The position numbers and the translations under genes were made by a program. The notes under the pieces were generated by a model. It was not told the DNA's origin, made no database searches, and saw nothing but the letters and a program-made list of their open reading frames with translations. A DNA stretch of 64,000 nt from Eutrigla gurnardus (lineage: Eukaryota; Chordata; Actinopteri; Perciformes; Triglidae): positions 22,297,924 through 22,361,923 of the forward strand of contig OY741268.1 in the NCBI GenBank assembly GCA_963514095.1, read 5' to 3'. Below are positions 11,261-23,600 of the stretch, piece after piece (position 1 is the stretch's first letter; each line of letters starts with the position of its first letter).

Positions 11261-11409
11261 TCTACATTCACCACAAAAAAACAGACTAAACATTCTTCTG
11301 AACTATAGGGAGAATGGAGTTATAGAGCGAGACCACTCATTTAAATGCGGCGTGTTGTAATTGTAAAACTGAATATACCATTGAGACCACACACCACAAG
11401 CTAAGTTAT

Positions 11410-11430
11410 TTCAGCACCATGGACAGCGAC
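11410..11430 (+). promoter_or_regulatory. NRSE/RE1 (REST binding site) downstream of exon A5
   Basis: TTCAGCACCATGGACAGCGA followed by C, one of the best matches to RE1 in the window. It lies about 246 bp past the A5 donor and about 415 bp upstream of the A4 ATG. Confidence 0.88.
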
Positions 11431-11675
11431 ATACACACATACTGCAGTACTCTTGGGAGAGTGAATTAGAAATGTGTGTTATTTTTACTTAAGTATTGAC
11501 ATTACTTTAGCCCATGCACGGATATAAATAAGAAAAAACACATTTAATGTAGAAAGTTGTCACAAAATAATTTACTTAAAAAAGGATCACTGAGAGACAC
11601 GTTCTCAGCCGTAGCCCTGGGGAATTAAGTAGCATCGAATAAATCATGTGGATTTTTTAAAAATGGTTTTCTTAC

Positions 11676-14048
11676 CTTGTCTTTATTTGGTAAAGTCTGA
11701 GTTCTGTTGAAAGTGTCTCCTCCGTTAATACTGATCAGCTCCGCGTCTACAGGTGGAAACGATGCGGGGAAAACCACTACGTCACTCTTCAGTGTGTCTG
11801 AGCTGAAACACACGTCATACTGCTGAGTAGATTTGGAGTAAGACCAGCTCCCGTCAGGGTGGGTGGTGATCATGGGGGCGCTGTACCTGCTGAAACTACC
11901 GTCTGTCCTGTGGCATTTGACAGCTATTAAACTGACGAGGCTCAGCAGGAAGATCACCGACACCGAAACAATGGCGATCAGCAGATACAGGTTTAAATCA
12001 GAGAAGCTCTCCTCCTTTATGGGCACATGTCTGAACTGAGTCTGGATGTCAGCTGTGCTTTCAACCACCACCACGTCAATAGACACGGTAGCTGACAGGG
12101 AGGGTTCTCCGTTATCAGAGACCAACACCACCAAGGGGTGAGTTTTCAGGTCATTGTCACTCATTCTCCTCTTAGTCCTGATTTCTCCGGTGCTGGTTCC
12201 GATCCGGAAGAGGTTGTTTCCTTTGGGCTCAGAGAGGTGATAAGAAAGCAGCGCGTTGTATCCAGAGTCTGCGTCTACAGCCCTGATCTTTGCCACAAAG
12301 TATCCCGCTTCAGCAGAATATGGGATGTTCTCACTGTTAACGGAGCCGTGTTCAGAATAGGGCGCGAGAATCGTGGGACTGTTGTCATTCTCATCGAGGA
12401 CTAAAACGTTTACAGTCACGTTGCTGCTGAGAGGAGGAACACCAGAGTCTGTGGCCTGGACTTTAAACTGGAACGTTTTTAACTCCTCGTAGTTAAAAGA
12501 CTGCAGGCTGACTATATCTCCAGTCTCTGAGTTGATGTTTAACATGGCAGATATTGGGCTTTTACTTTGTAAAAATGAATACCTCACCTGGCTATTCTGG
12601 TTAACATCAGCATCAGTTGAAGTCACTGTTTTAATAACTGTTCCCGCTGGATTGTTCTCCTTCAGATACACATGAATTAGGGGCTCTGGGAACAGAGGTG
12701 GGTTATCATTTACATCGGAAATATGTATCGAAAGAACACTCGTGCTGGAGAGTGACGGAGTTCCTTTATCAGTGGCAACTATGGTGACGTTATAGTTGGA
12801 GACACTCTCCCTGTCCAGGGGTCCGTCAACTAACAACGTATAATAATTTCTGTAGTTTGCTTCGAGTTTGAGCGGCACCTCATTTTTAATCTGAATCGTC
12901 ACATCGCCGTTATTCCCACCATCCTTATCGAGTAGTGACACGAGCGCAACTACGGTGCCGAGATTGGCGTCTTCTCTCACCGTGGTCTGTAGTGACGTCA
13001 CGGTGATCTCCGGAGCGTTGTCATTGACGTCCACCACTTCCACCAGCACTTTACAATGTGCGGACATCGGCGGCTGCCCTTTATCACTGGCCTCTACGCG
13101 TATCTCAAAAGCCTTTTTTTCTTCAAAGTCTATATTGCCTTTTACCTTAATCACACCCGTTTGACTTTCAATTTCAAATATATCAAGTACGTGATCTTGA
13201 TCTTTTCTCCTCAGGGAATATACAATCTCGCTGTTGAGGCCCTCGTCCGCATCGGTGGCGTTCACAGCGATTACTACAGTGCCTGGTGGCGTGTTTTCCG
13301 GAATTTTCGTCTTATACAACGTTTCGCTGAATATCGGAATGTTATCGTTGTTATCTAAGACATTAATGACGAGCTGTGAGGTGCCTGATTTCGGAGGGCT
13401 TCCTCCATCTACAGCAGTCAGTGTCATGGTGATCACAGGCTGCCTCTCTCGGTCCAAAGCTTTTTGCAACATTAACTCAGCAGACACGGTGTCACCTGCT
13501 TTGTGCACTGCCAAAGAGAAATGCGCATTTTGGCTTAATTTATAAGTGCTGACTCCGTTTCTACCCACATCTACATCAGTTGCTTCGGATAATGCGAATT
13601 TCACTCCCGGTAAAGTTGTCTCTGCGATGTACAGATTTTGCAGTTTGGTCGTAAACAATGGGGCATTGTCATTTACATCTAAAATGTCGACATCAATACG
13701 GTAAAGCTTTAACGGATTATTAATGACTGCCTCTACACTTACTGAGCATTTAATTTCGTCTGCGCAAAGCTCCTCTCTGTCTATTCGCTCATTCACATAA
13801 AGCACACCGGTCTTCAGATTTACCTCGAAGTATTTTCTCTTTGATCCAGTAACAATTTGAAACATACGGGGTTCCAAGTCCTGTGAATTAAGGTGGAGGT
13901 CCTTAGCGATATTTCCAACGGGAGTCCCCGGGTTTACCTCCTCTGAGACGGAGTAGGAGAGCTGCCCAGACGCTGCTTGCCAGTAACAATCCAGGAGAAA
14001 AAGCCCCAGATATAGCCCGAGATATCTCCATCTGCAAGGCGAAGACAT
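11676..14048 (-). CDS. A5: clustered protocadherin variable exon (alpha-type), complete; most 5' of group A
   Basis: Variable exon of 791 codons from MSSPCRW at 14048 to donor AAG|GTAAGAA (exon end 11676). The open frame extends upstream to an ATG at 14180, but those 44 residues have no family counterpart and run into the promoter TATA region, so 14048 is chosen. The signal peptide ends near AASG|QLSYS. EC1 has CADEIKC and DREELC, EC2 ALDRERQ, EC3 IDFEEK, EC4 NYRNYYTLLVDGPLDRE. EC5 is three residues shorter than in A2 (SKSPISAM for SKTNSLPLSTM). The membrane helix and GSWSYS tail follow, with two local changes (PASFPP, DTFNRT). EC1-EC4 are the most diverged of group A. This is the first group A exon met by transcription after the 16-kb gap. 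Confidence 0.95.
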
Positions 14049-14154
14049 ATTTCTGTCCAATATGAACAACGCATGAATATAACGTCCAGCCAGATATTGT
14101 AGGACGTCTTGGAAGCTTGGAATCTGATTGGAAAAATGTGTATTGGTCCCGCTG

Positions 14155-14272
14155 TCCTCTCTATATAACAAAGACTGCAAGAAATGCCCTGATCGCCTGA
14201 GAACGGGAGTGGCCTATTAGTACGAGAGTGGAGCTGTCCCCGATGGACCAACAGCGGCGCCGCGTGGTGAAA
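14155..14272 (-). promoter_or_regulatory. Promoter module of exon A5 (CSE/CTCF-like plus TATA-like box)
   Basis: The minus strand of 14245-14272 reads CCACGCGGCGCCGCTGTTGG, a GC-rich variant of the group A element, about 210 bp upstream of the ATG. TATATAG (minus strand) is at 14161-14167, aligned with TATAAAG of A1. The CTGGGAGGAG block is degraded here (ACGGGAGTGG). Confidence 0.65.
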
Positions 14273-14396
14273 TAGGCAACATGCAGCAGTGAGAATGTAG
14301 GCCTCATGATGCCTCCTCGAAAACAGCCATTACGTCACGCAATAAAATACTAATACAATGGATATGTGCTGGTGAAAAACCTGACTCACACTAGAG

Positions 14397-14489
14397 TATA
14401 TATATATATATATGTATAAAGCCTTTTCTGCCTGTGATGATTTGATATCTATCCTTCAAAACAGTGTATCTACCCAAAACACACACACA

Positions 14490-14538
<49 letters not shown>

Positions 14539-14542
14539 CCCT

Positions 14543-14600
<58 letters not shown>
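14397..14600 (+). repeat. Compound (TA)n, (CA)n and (CT)n microsatellites
   Basis: A short TA tract (14397-14413) is followed after 65 bp by a CA run that turns into a long CT run (14479-14600), interrupted by CTCTCC units. It begins the exonless gap just upstream of A5. Two overlapping open frames here are translations of the repeat only. Confidence 0.97.
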
Positions 14601-14603
<3 letters not shown>

Positions 14604-15249
14604 TCACACCTCATCTTGTTCTACCTCCTTCCCCTTCTCTGCCCCAATCATTTCCCATTTATTTAAACACTCGGGTCATTGGAGACACTGTCAGAAAATA
14701 TAATTTAAATTCAGGCTCTGGAGGCATCTTCTGAATTGTATATGGTTTTTGATCACATCTAAAATGTATGACTTTCATCTTCCATTTGTGTGTGTTTTTT
14801 TTTTAAATGATGGTATCCAAATTGCCACGTGTGTAAACAATGATTTCAGTCATAACAAACAAAGCATTTGCGCAACAGAAGGCTAAGCACTGGCCAAAAA
14901 GTTAATGAGAACCTCTTGTTCAGATGCACCCACATCTGTGTGCTGTGTTGTATTTCAGTGTTCCTCCACATTTCCACAGAGACATTAGTCATGAGTTTAT
15001 GAACATTCCGTCGTTTGTAATCCCAGGATTAAGCCCTGGGTTCAGAAACTCCTGTCCTATTTCCTTTCTGTAGGAACATGATTTGATTTGAAAATATTAA
15101 TAACCATCCCACACTGAGCTGCAGTCATCCGTCAACCCCAAAATGCAATAATAATAATAGCTCACAAAGGAGCTCGACCTGTGTGCTCAATTTTCCTAAT
15201 GTGTGGTGATGGAAATAGTATGTACTTTACAGAAGGACACTGAATAGAA

Positions 15250-15289
15250 TATACACACACACACATACACACACACACACTCACACACA
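15250..15289 (+). repeat. (CA)n microsatellite, imperfect
   Basis: CA repeats interrupted by single T substitutions. Confidence 0.95.
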
Positions 15290-16527
15290 GAGACCACCTG
15301 GCCCATCAGACCCAGACAGCCCTTGATGAAATTCAGTGATTCATAGTTTATTTGTAGGTCACTGTCTATACTGTACCAGCCGTGCAGGACTTCAGTCTGG
15401 ATTATCTTATTCATAAAATCAACATGACACACATGACACACACAGAGCACTGATATTACAGTTTACTCAGCAGTGTACAGTTAATCTTCATTTTTCCAGG
15501 GATTCTGCTTTGTGGCCTGCTGACACTGTGACCTTGTTTTGTGCTCAATGTGAAGAAGCCATTTTTTTTGTATGTGAAAACGTACTTGGTAATAAACTCC
15601 TTTATGATTCTGTTACATTTATAATGCACACATGTTAACCTTACTGCCCGTACTCATTATACGGATGATCTCAGAGGCTGTAGTAAAATATCCCAACCTG
15701 AGGTCAAAGTCAGGGACTTTTACTGAGCATTAAGACACATAAGGTGGTGATCACAGCTCACCTGCTGTTTCAGATACAGCTCTTATGGGAAGTATCTGCA
15801 GAGGGGTCAATCAATATATTGATAGCTCTATGCACTAATATAAACAATTAATCATAATGTGCAAATGCGCAACCTCCACACAGAGACATATGCATGTATG
15901 TGCTTTAATTGATACCACTTTAGTTGATTAAATTAACCAAGAGATCACAAAGACAGTATTTCAGTTTTTATTTATTAACTGTGTATCCATTGATGAAAGT
16001 CACATTTCCTGAGGACATAATAATTTAATTTGTTGAATAATTTATGGTGAATAAATGGTGGTTAAGAGAAATGCACTATTTACTCCCCAAACACAGGGAG
16101 CTGTGCATAATAAATCTAGTTGTTAAATACATGTGTGCCTATTCACCCGCTTCTCTGTGGTTTAACTATCACGTGATACAGTTAAAAGGGGAAACAGTAG
16201 GTAGCACCATCAGCAGTGTGACCGAAGGAGCAGAGGGAGCAGGTGAGGGGAGGGGTCTACATTGATGGAATAATAGTTAGCAACCATGTTTTAGGCGTGT
16301 TCATTGACTTATTAAAGGGCTAGCTCATATATAGTCACCAAATTGGCTTTTGTATCTCTGCAATACTAAACATTTTAATGATAGCCCGTGTGTGTGCTTA
16401 TGAGTAAGTGTGTTATAAGGGTGTGTACTGTTCATCTGTGTGTGAGTAGATGGGGGAAGGGTGCTATCTGAACATGCTCCAAGGAGAGTCCCACCCCCCT
16501 CTCTCTCTCCTTCTGCACGGTTCTCTT

Positions 16528-16541
16528 GTCTCCATAGCAAC
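16528..16541 (-). promoter_or_regulatory. RFX X-box-like motif
   Basis: The minus strand reads GTTGCTATGGAGAC, close to the RFX factor X-box (GTTGCCATGGCAAC type). It is a single motif by eye in non-coding DNA; occupancy is unknown. Confidence 0.35.
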
Positions 16542-16576
16542 ATCATCTTGGCACAGACATGATGCATGTGCACAAA

Positions 16577-16578
<2 letters not shown>

Positions 16579-16611
<33 letters not shown>
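16579..16611 (+). repeat. (CA)n microsatellite
   Basis: Pure CA tract of about 33 bp. Confidence 0.96.
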
Positions 16612-16614
<3 letters not shown>

Positions 16615-16775
16615 TGCAAAAGCATATGGGTTCATTTTTGAAAAGGGATGGGGAAGTATAAAAAGAAACACTCTGCACGAGTTCCTTCCCAATTCTCCAT
16701 TTTTATCTGCTACTGTTCAATTTCATGTAGCTCTTTCATCATACTGAAGTAATCAGATCATATTGTGACAGGCTC

Positions 16776-16809
<34 letters not shown>
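16776..16809 (+). repeat. (CA)n microsatellite
   Basis: Pure CA tract of about 33 bp, 165 bp from the previous one. Confidence 0.96.
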
Positions 16810-16810
<1 letters not shown>

Positions 16811-17068
16811 TGCATTGATAATGTAGCAGTGCAGCAGCATATTCACTGACGGATTCACTTCAACAGCAGTGCTTGCGTTTCTTTCCACCCCCACAGCCCC
16901 ACAGCTAGCCTGACCTTTGCATTCAGCCATGCCCAACCCACTGTATCCTCTCTGGGCCAGGGCTCTGGGGACTACCCCCACTCATGCAGTCTGCACACTA
17001 CAACCTGCTTCATGTGACGAGATGCTGATGTCATAGTGCTGTTTTTTTGTGTGGGTAGATCTCAATAC

Positions 17069-17084
17069 AGCACAAGGGGGCAAC
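17069..17084 (+). promoter_or_regulatory. CTCF-like motif (weaker) in the gap
   Basis: AGCACAAGGGGGCAAC on the plus strand matches the AGGGGGC core of CTCF with flanking differences. Its orientation is opposite to the promoter elements, as for the better site at 19674. Confidence 0.4.
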
Positions 17085-18138
17085 CTACTCCTTGTGCATG
17101 TTTCCATCTTTACTCCGTACCAATCCTCTCGTACTCTATCATGCTCTTTGTTCAGATCTATTCATTTTTGCTTTTTCTTTGTGTGCTGAGGTGCTCAACC
17201 TACTTAAGATTTAACTGATGATTCTTAAACAGCTACGATACGACTCATACAGCGCTTGATGGGGTGTGGTTCTACTCATCCTGTTTCTAAAATTATCTGA
17301 TAAAGCAGAGGGGAGGAATGGAGATAAAGAAGGAAACAAACTATATACAATATAATAGAAACAGGACACAGGGAAGTGAAATTACAGAAGAGGAACCCAA
17401 ATTAAGTAAAAATAAGGTAGGAGGGGAAATGCCTTGGGAGATATAGAAATCTAAAAATAGAGGAGGATGTATTTTCAGAGAGAGGATATTTTCCAAATGG
17501 TACAATTAGCTGCCTAGTTACCATACAACACTGATATCTTAAAAATAAAATAAATAATAATAATAAAAAAAAATATTTGAAGTATCAGAATCCATGGCTG
17601 TGCTCAGACAAAAATAGCACCCTATAGAATGCATTAACTCGATAGCACACAAGCATCGACACACAAACAACATCATAATAACATCATATATGATAGCTAG
17701 AAAGAGGCAGAGAGGGGGGGGGGATTAATCACTCCTAATATTTAATCCAACTACCACTTAATCATTTATTTCCAAATCTGAGCTCGCCTCCACCGGTTTC
17801 TGGAGTAAGTAGGACAGGGGCGGGTCCTGAGAAACATGAGCCGGAACAAGATAAAAACCAGGACACAGCAAGATGGAGCATGCCCAAACCCACACCACCA
17901 ACATGCATCTACCCTTGGGATTAAAAATAGAGGCACACCAAAAACAGTGTTCACTCATTCGGAATGTAATTGCACAATGCCCCAAAATCACATAATTAGT
18001 TACTCTACTGTAAAACAACAGGCAGAAGATACGGCAAGCTGTTGTTGCTGAGCTGACTGCTCTTTTTCATGTTGTCGTGAGCTGTCACTGCTCAGTTGTG
18101 GAGATAGGACAGTGTATTTGAGATTTTAACTCCGTCAC

Positions 18139-18370
18139 TCAGTCCGGCTTCCTCCCACAGTCCAAGGACGTGCAGGTTTGGTTAACGGATGACTTTAAAT
18201 TGCCTGCAGGTGTGACTGTGAGTGTGAACGGTTGTCTTTCTCTATATGTTAGCCCTGTGATAGACTGGTTAGCCGTCCAGGGTGTACCCTGCCTTCGCCC
18301 AATGTCAGCTGGAATCGGCTCCACCCCCCCCCCCCCCCCCCCCCCGCGACCCTGGACAGGATGTTGTTGA
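18139..18370. mobile_element. Dispersed teleost repeat copy ending in a poly-C tract
   Basis: The sequence from TCCGGCTTCCTCCCACAGTC through the CAGGGTGTACCCTGCCTTCG segment to the GCGACCCTGGACAGGAT end matches, from memory, a very common interspersed repeat in fish genomes, often mistranslated as a short 'GLTHRDRQPFTLT'-like protein. The open frame at 18139-18324 (minus) is that pseudo-protein. The class of element is not assigned. A pure C run (18324-18345) sits inside its 3' part. Confidence 0.65.
18324..18345 (+). repeat. Poly-C tract
   Basis: About 22 consecutive C residues inside the dispersed repeat; its length in the assembly may be unreliable. Confidence 0.95.
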
Positions 18371-18601
18371 TTTATAACGGACCAGCCAAAGTATAAGAAT
18401 ATTCATATATTGTCAGTTTACAGGTGATTTGTATGTAAAGAAGCCATATGTTCATCAAATGGCCAAAATAGCCTCATCATAATGGAGCCATGCAATTAAA
18501 ATAAAAGACATTGAACCTGTAACAGTGAAGTCACAGTAATTCATAATTAGCAGTGCATCTATACACCATGGATTACAGTGTCTGTGGAGTTTAATTGCAG
18601 G

Positions 18602-18603
<2 letters not shown>

Positions 18604-18672
<69 letters not shown>
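18604..18672 (+). repeat. (GT)n microsatellite
   Basis: Pure GT tract of about 68 bp. Confidence 0.97.
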
Positions 18673-18678
<6 letters not shown>

Positions 18679-19673
18679 GGTTTGAGAGTGAGAAATAGAA
18701 CTGATGAGAGAGATAGACAAAAGAGAAACAATGTGTGTGTGTGTGTCCATGAATTCCATCTGTATATGCAGTAGTTAATGGTAGCTCAGTGACGACGTTA
18801 TTCTAATCCAGCAAGCAGTTTGTGAAAGCAGAGGCATGCTTATGGTTTACTTTACAACGACAGGTCATCAATCAAAACCTGTCAATAAAACAGGATGTAC
18901 AACAAGCTTTGGGAACAGCAAAGATAGCAGAGAGATCTGGTTGGTCAGCTAGAATCATTTGACTGTAATGGACACCCTGATTGGCTCAGCATTGCACCTA
19001 GAGACAAAGGCAGTGTCTGAGAGTTCTCTGCTTTCACCGGGTGCACACAGGCCCATAATAGATTCACTCTCTCCCCTCTTGTATCCGTGGTGACGCAGAT
19101 GCAGCCCCCGTCAGTGCCCCTCCCTGCACCCCCCTCCACTGCACCCCTCCATAAGAACACTCCGTACATCTGACAAGGACAGGGCGTTTAGTTTTCGAAT
19201 AACAACCATATAAACCCAAAAATGTGTTATATTTGACTAAAATGCATATATTTCCCACACGATGCAAATTAATCCCATTTTATACAAAAATGTTATATGG
19301 TAGAGGACACAGACGCTCCATCTATACTCTCTTTCTCTCTCCTCTCTCTGTTTTGCAATGACACACACGGCCTAACCAAACATTTTTTTTGTGGGATTAA
19401 GAATAAATCTAGCTTTATAGTCAGGCATGGATAACCTAGATTTGCCAATCAAATGGTTCACTCCGGAAGTGGGCATGGACTGTGTGTGGCTTTAATCAAA
19501 ATGTAAAATGGGACAGGACCCACTGTCCATGATCAATAACGACACAGAAACTCGATAGCAACACCAGTCAATACACTGCCGCATACAGAGTGGCAACATG
19601 CTAAATAATTGAATGTATTGACACACAGACACACATAAGGCACAAAAGGAATGGCATGTCATTTTCACTTTTT

Positions 19674-19688
19674 GCCACCAGGGGGAGC
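19674..19688 (+). promoter_or_regulatory. CTCF-consensus-like site in the A/B gap, reverse to gene direction
   Basis: GCCACCAGGGGGAGC on the plus strand is a near-perfect CTCF core. The promoter CSEs of the exons carry their CTCF-like core on the minus strand, so this site is convergent with the upstream group B promoters. That is the geometry of enhancer-promoter loops known in mammalian protocadherin clusters (HS5-1 type). An enhancer role here is inference. Confidence 0.6.
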
Positions 19689-20607
19689 TTTTTCACCCTT
19701 GTCTTTGTTCTCTATAGCTGTTTCCACATGCATAGTCAGACACACACTGCTGTCAGAGGCAAGGAATGCTATGAAGCCTTATAGTAGATTAGCACACACA
19801 CCCACTCAAAAATTGGATCAGTGGTACAAATACACTAGCAGCGTTTGTGTCTGCTACACATCTGTGTCTGCCTGCAGGAAATGAAAATGTCAGCTCCCAG
19901 ATGGGGAAGGCGATGTGGACGCAGCTAACAATACCTACACATTCATACAGCCTGATGCATATCAAAACAAAGAGGGAAAGACAGTGAGAAAATTCCATCA
20001 GCCACAACTGAAGCTTATTCAGAATATACTGTATCCTTTATTCAGCATACTAAGGGCAACTGTAAACCATAGGTTATCCACAGTTCCGTGTCTTATTTAT
20101 ATTGCCTATGTGTTAACAAATTACCCTTGTGTATGTATTAATGTAGCATTGTGTCATTTTTATTCTCTTACCAGTCATGTAGTACTGAATATGCAGCAGG
20201 CTATGCAGCATGTGTATTGCAGGTGCAGGCCTGCTGCGCTAGGGCTTGGCCCATTTCTTTAAAAAAAAAAAAGAAAAAAAAAAGGTCTGAATAATACAGG
20301 AGAGTGCTGGCCTGCAGAGAATCTGATGTAAGAAATGGCTTAAATGTTTTTTTTGATGTTGCTCCACTTTCCACAGTAAATCAAGATGACTATTTATAAA
20401 ATAATGACTTTCCTAGCAATGATTTAAGCTTGCCTCCTTTGCTGTCAGTCTCCGAGAATAGCAAACACCATCTTCCACTCTCATCAGCATCAAAACTTAA
20501 ACAGCTACATGGACATCGCCCTTGCATGCTTCTTACAATGTGGTGAGGATGTTAAATGCACCATGAGTGTGCATTTTAGCTTTTAGCTTAGCTGGCGGGT
20601 GTTTACA

Positions 20608-20611
<4 letters not shown>

Positions 20612-20643
<32 letters not shown>
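20612..20643 (+). repeat. (GA)n microsatellite
   Basis: Pure GA tract of about 32 bp. Confidence 0.95.
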
Positions 20644-20646
<3 letters not shown>

Positions 20647-23600
20647 GAGGGAGCATACACTGAACTGCCAATTGATGAGTTACACTTGGTGAAAACAAAT
20701 ACACACTAATGAAACCACACTGCAATAAATCCTGACTTCATGATGGTTATACGTTTCAAAACAATTGTAGAGAGTTGCTTTATCTTACTGTGTTTTTAGA
20801 AGCTGCAGTTTGTGGTGAAACACATTCCATTTTTCTGAGGTATTTGCGAATATTTAATCCAATCCATGTGGACAGAGAAACCCCTTTATTTATAACCTAA
20901 TACAGTGTAACACCACAAACCACAGCAACCAAACAACCATGAAATTAAAATCTCTACTCCACTCAATTGGACCAACATTTGCTGCCACATATTGCTAAAA
21001 ACAATAAATTCTACAACGAATGCATCACACAAAAGTGAGACAAGTGTATAGGCTACATCTTGCTAAGGTCTGAGGCATGTCATACCATTAATGTTAATAA
21101 TCACATCAATCAGCCCAATGCAAATGCACAACAATAAAAGAACACAAAGTGAAAAATAAAAAACAGTCTGAACATAAGTCTGGAATTTCAAGGTCAGCAT
21201 TCTCTGTGCCATTTCCTTTTCAAAGCTACTCATCATGGTATCATTAAAATGATACCACCTAATCACATTAGAAGTGCAACACAGTGGCATTATTACACAC
21301 AGAAGACTTAATCCGGCATCTAATCCTGACATTTATGGCAGGATGGGGAATAAGGCTTTGTCGGTAAATTCCTTTTTAAAACACCTGAAGGAACATTGCT
21401 ACTGTTTTGTGATTTTAAACCATTCGGTACAACATATGATAACTTTCCTCCTTTGTACATATATGTTTGCTCCATTAGAAGCACCTGCACAGTTTCCTCT
21501 GTGTCTCAGTTAGAGGACAAAGCATAGCAAAGCAAAGTCCATCAAGATGAAGAAGAACGTTAGGGAGTAAACAGGGCTTAGGGAATAATTATACTCCAGT
21601 GTTATAGCAAAGAGCCTGTTTACAGTAGTCTGCAAACTTCCTTGCTATTTTGGTATCATGTTTTGTTCATAATTTTGTAAGCCTTTGTTGTCTCTGCTCA
21701 GTTTTTCTCCTCCACATTAAGCAGATTCTCACTTCATTATATGTAATGTGATGCATGTCTACTGTGGACGATGCAGTTTTGCTGTGCAAAGATTTCTATT
21801 TCCTATTCGATGAATCATGTTCCACCTGATCTTGTTATCTGCTGTTAGATTCCACTGATATCGAACCCAATAAACTATATACAGCAACATTTGTGACAAA
21901 CTAACAACAATGCACTAAAACCTGGACTTTAGATCAAAAGCTACGTGAGATGAAACACAGACAGACCCACAATTGATTGCAGCTACAAGTACATAAAGTC
22001 ATATCACCGTAATCAGTATTTGAATGTGTCACAGGCACAACTATGACCAAAACTAATGTAGAAATGAAATGTCAAGATCTGAAAGTAAACAAACATAATC
22101 ATCTTTGGAAATCGTAACAAGAAACCAGGCCTTTGGAGTCGCCCTTAAATCAGATCATTACAGATAAGTTATTTAGTAGATTGAACCTGAGTTCCAAAAG
22201 AATAAAGCACAAATCTAAAAACTATGTTTTATGTACTGCAATACTAATACTGTTCTTTGAAAATATATGTAATTGTCCCTCATAATCATAGTGCAGCTCT
22301 CTCATAGTCACACAAACACGAGGCCCAAGGCTGTACACCAGGATCCAGCAGAGCTCCATCTTTCAATGAGACATGGTGAGATGAGCACTGTCAATAAAAG
22401 GTCGGGTTAACAACACGGGACAACACGTATCCTATACTACATATTGTGCATGTTGTTCCTATTTGCTTAGCATGTAGAGCCTAGCAATAAATCAACGAAG
22501 GGCAATATTGCAACCCATGATAGTAAAACACAATCAGTGTTTATCAGCTGCTTGAAAAGGAGCGTACCATGTTGAATGGTATTATACTGAAGAACAAGCG
22601 AAGCAACAGTACTCATGCAGGATATGAAGTAGCCATTCACAATTGTTAAAGTCAAGTCACGTCAACAACAAATAATTCATATAGCCACTCTGGGTTCATA
22701 TCCAGGACACACCGCACACTTAGTAACAGAGGATAGGTTCAGATTATTGTTTGCTCCAGGCCTGAGGCCCTGAAGACCCAGAATATGGTTTAGTAGCGTG
22801 GCACATCCCTCTTATTTTGTTGCAGTCGGTAGGCTGAGAAAAAATATTGTCTTACATATTCACCCCTACTCACAGCTCAAGGTTCTACAGGGAGAGGAGG
22901 TAGTGTAAAGAGGAGAGACTGCCTCTGTGGTCAAAAATAGAGAGGAGAAGAGATAGAGAGGTGGGAGCATGTTTTTCAAACACACGTTTTCTAATAGCAA
23001 TTACCATCCAAAAATAACGGACTGAAAAAAGAGGTGAGAGAGTAACAACCTCCAAAAGTTGTCAGCCATTTTCTATCAGCTTGTAATTACAAAAAGAGAC
23101 AGGAGGGGGCATAAGTGAAAGTACCAGTGAAGGGAAATCAGGATGTGTAGGAGGAGGCGAGAGGAAGAAAATCTGATTCTTTGTGTAAGAATTAGATCGA
23201 AGACGAGATATTAAAACGGAGAGATGGACTGTAGAAACAAGCAAACAAAAAGCAACCAGCAAAATGCAAAGGTGACAAGGAAAGCACACCAGGCTGGAGC
23301 AAAGTGGTGATGAGGAGAACAAAGGCAGGGGAAGGAGGAGAGAGGGAGTCGGTCGGTGGGAGGAGAGAGTCGGATATGAGTCAGGCTTACAGCATTAACA
23401 CTCATCTTCCACACCCATGTCTCATTGTTTTATTCATATAGTGCAGCTACAAGATAAGATGGCGGGAAACATGGAGGAAATTTGAGTGATTGATACACAT
23501 GTACACAAGCATGCACAGCTAAAATGTATGAAGCTACAGGGCATCACAAAACAAAATGTCCCTAATATCTTGATGGAATACTAGCAACCCTACATGCCAA

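Larger units (their letters stand above)
14601..18130. other. Exonless gap, left part: no coding exon recognised
   Basis: This stretch holds CA microsatellites and unique-looking AT-rich DNA. Open frames are short, lack family signatures and often run through CA repeats. There is a CTCF-like motif at 17069-17084 and an RFX X-box-like motif at 16528-16541. No Asp-Trp-Arg coding signature of a protocadherin constant exon was found on the minus strand. Confidence 0.6.
18371..20611. other. Exonless gap, middle-left part: no coding exon recognised
   Basis: Contains a long GT tract, a CTCF-like site at 19674-19688 and a poly-A stretch near 20260-20284. Open frames on both strands are short, mutually overlapping and without recognisable domains. 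Confidence 0.55.

Noticed and set aside
14048..14180. Upstream in-frame ATG of A5 (and similar ones in B4, B5, B6, B9, B10)
   Set aside because: The added residues are not conserved between exons and precede the signal peptide; in A5 they run into the TATA-like promoter region.
14412..14703. Leu-Ser repeat open frames
   Set aside because: Direct translation of a (CT)n microsatellite.
15196..15450. Possible constant exon in the gap (minus-strand frame)
   Set aside because: Cys/Val-rich translation of CA repeats. No DWR, poly-Lys C-terminus or other constant-domain signature.
17036..17218. Short plus-strand frame with hydrophobic stretch
   Set aside because: 60 codons, no homology recognised, overlaps a CTCF-like motif and ordinary AT-rich DNA; no support as a gene.
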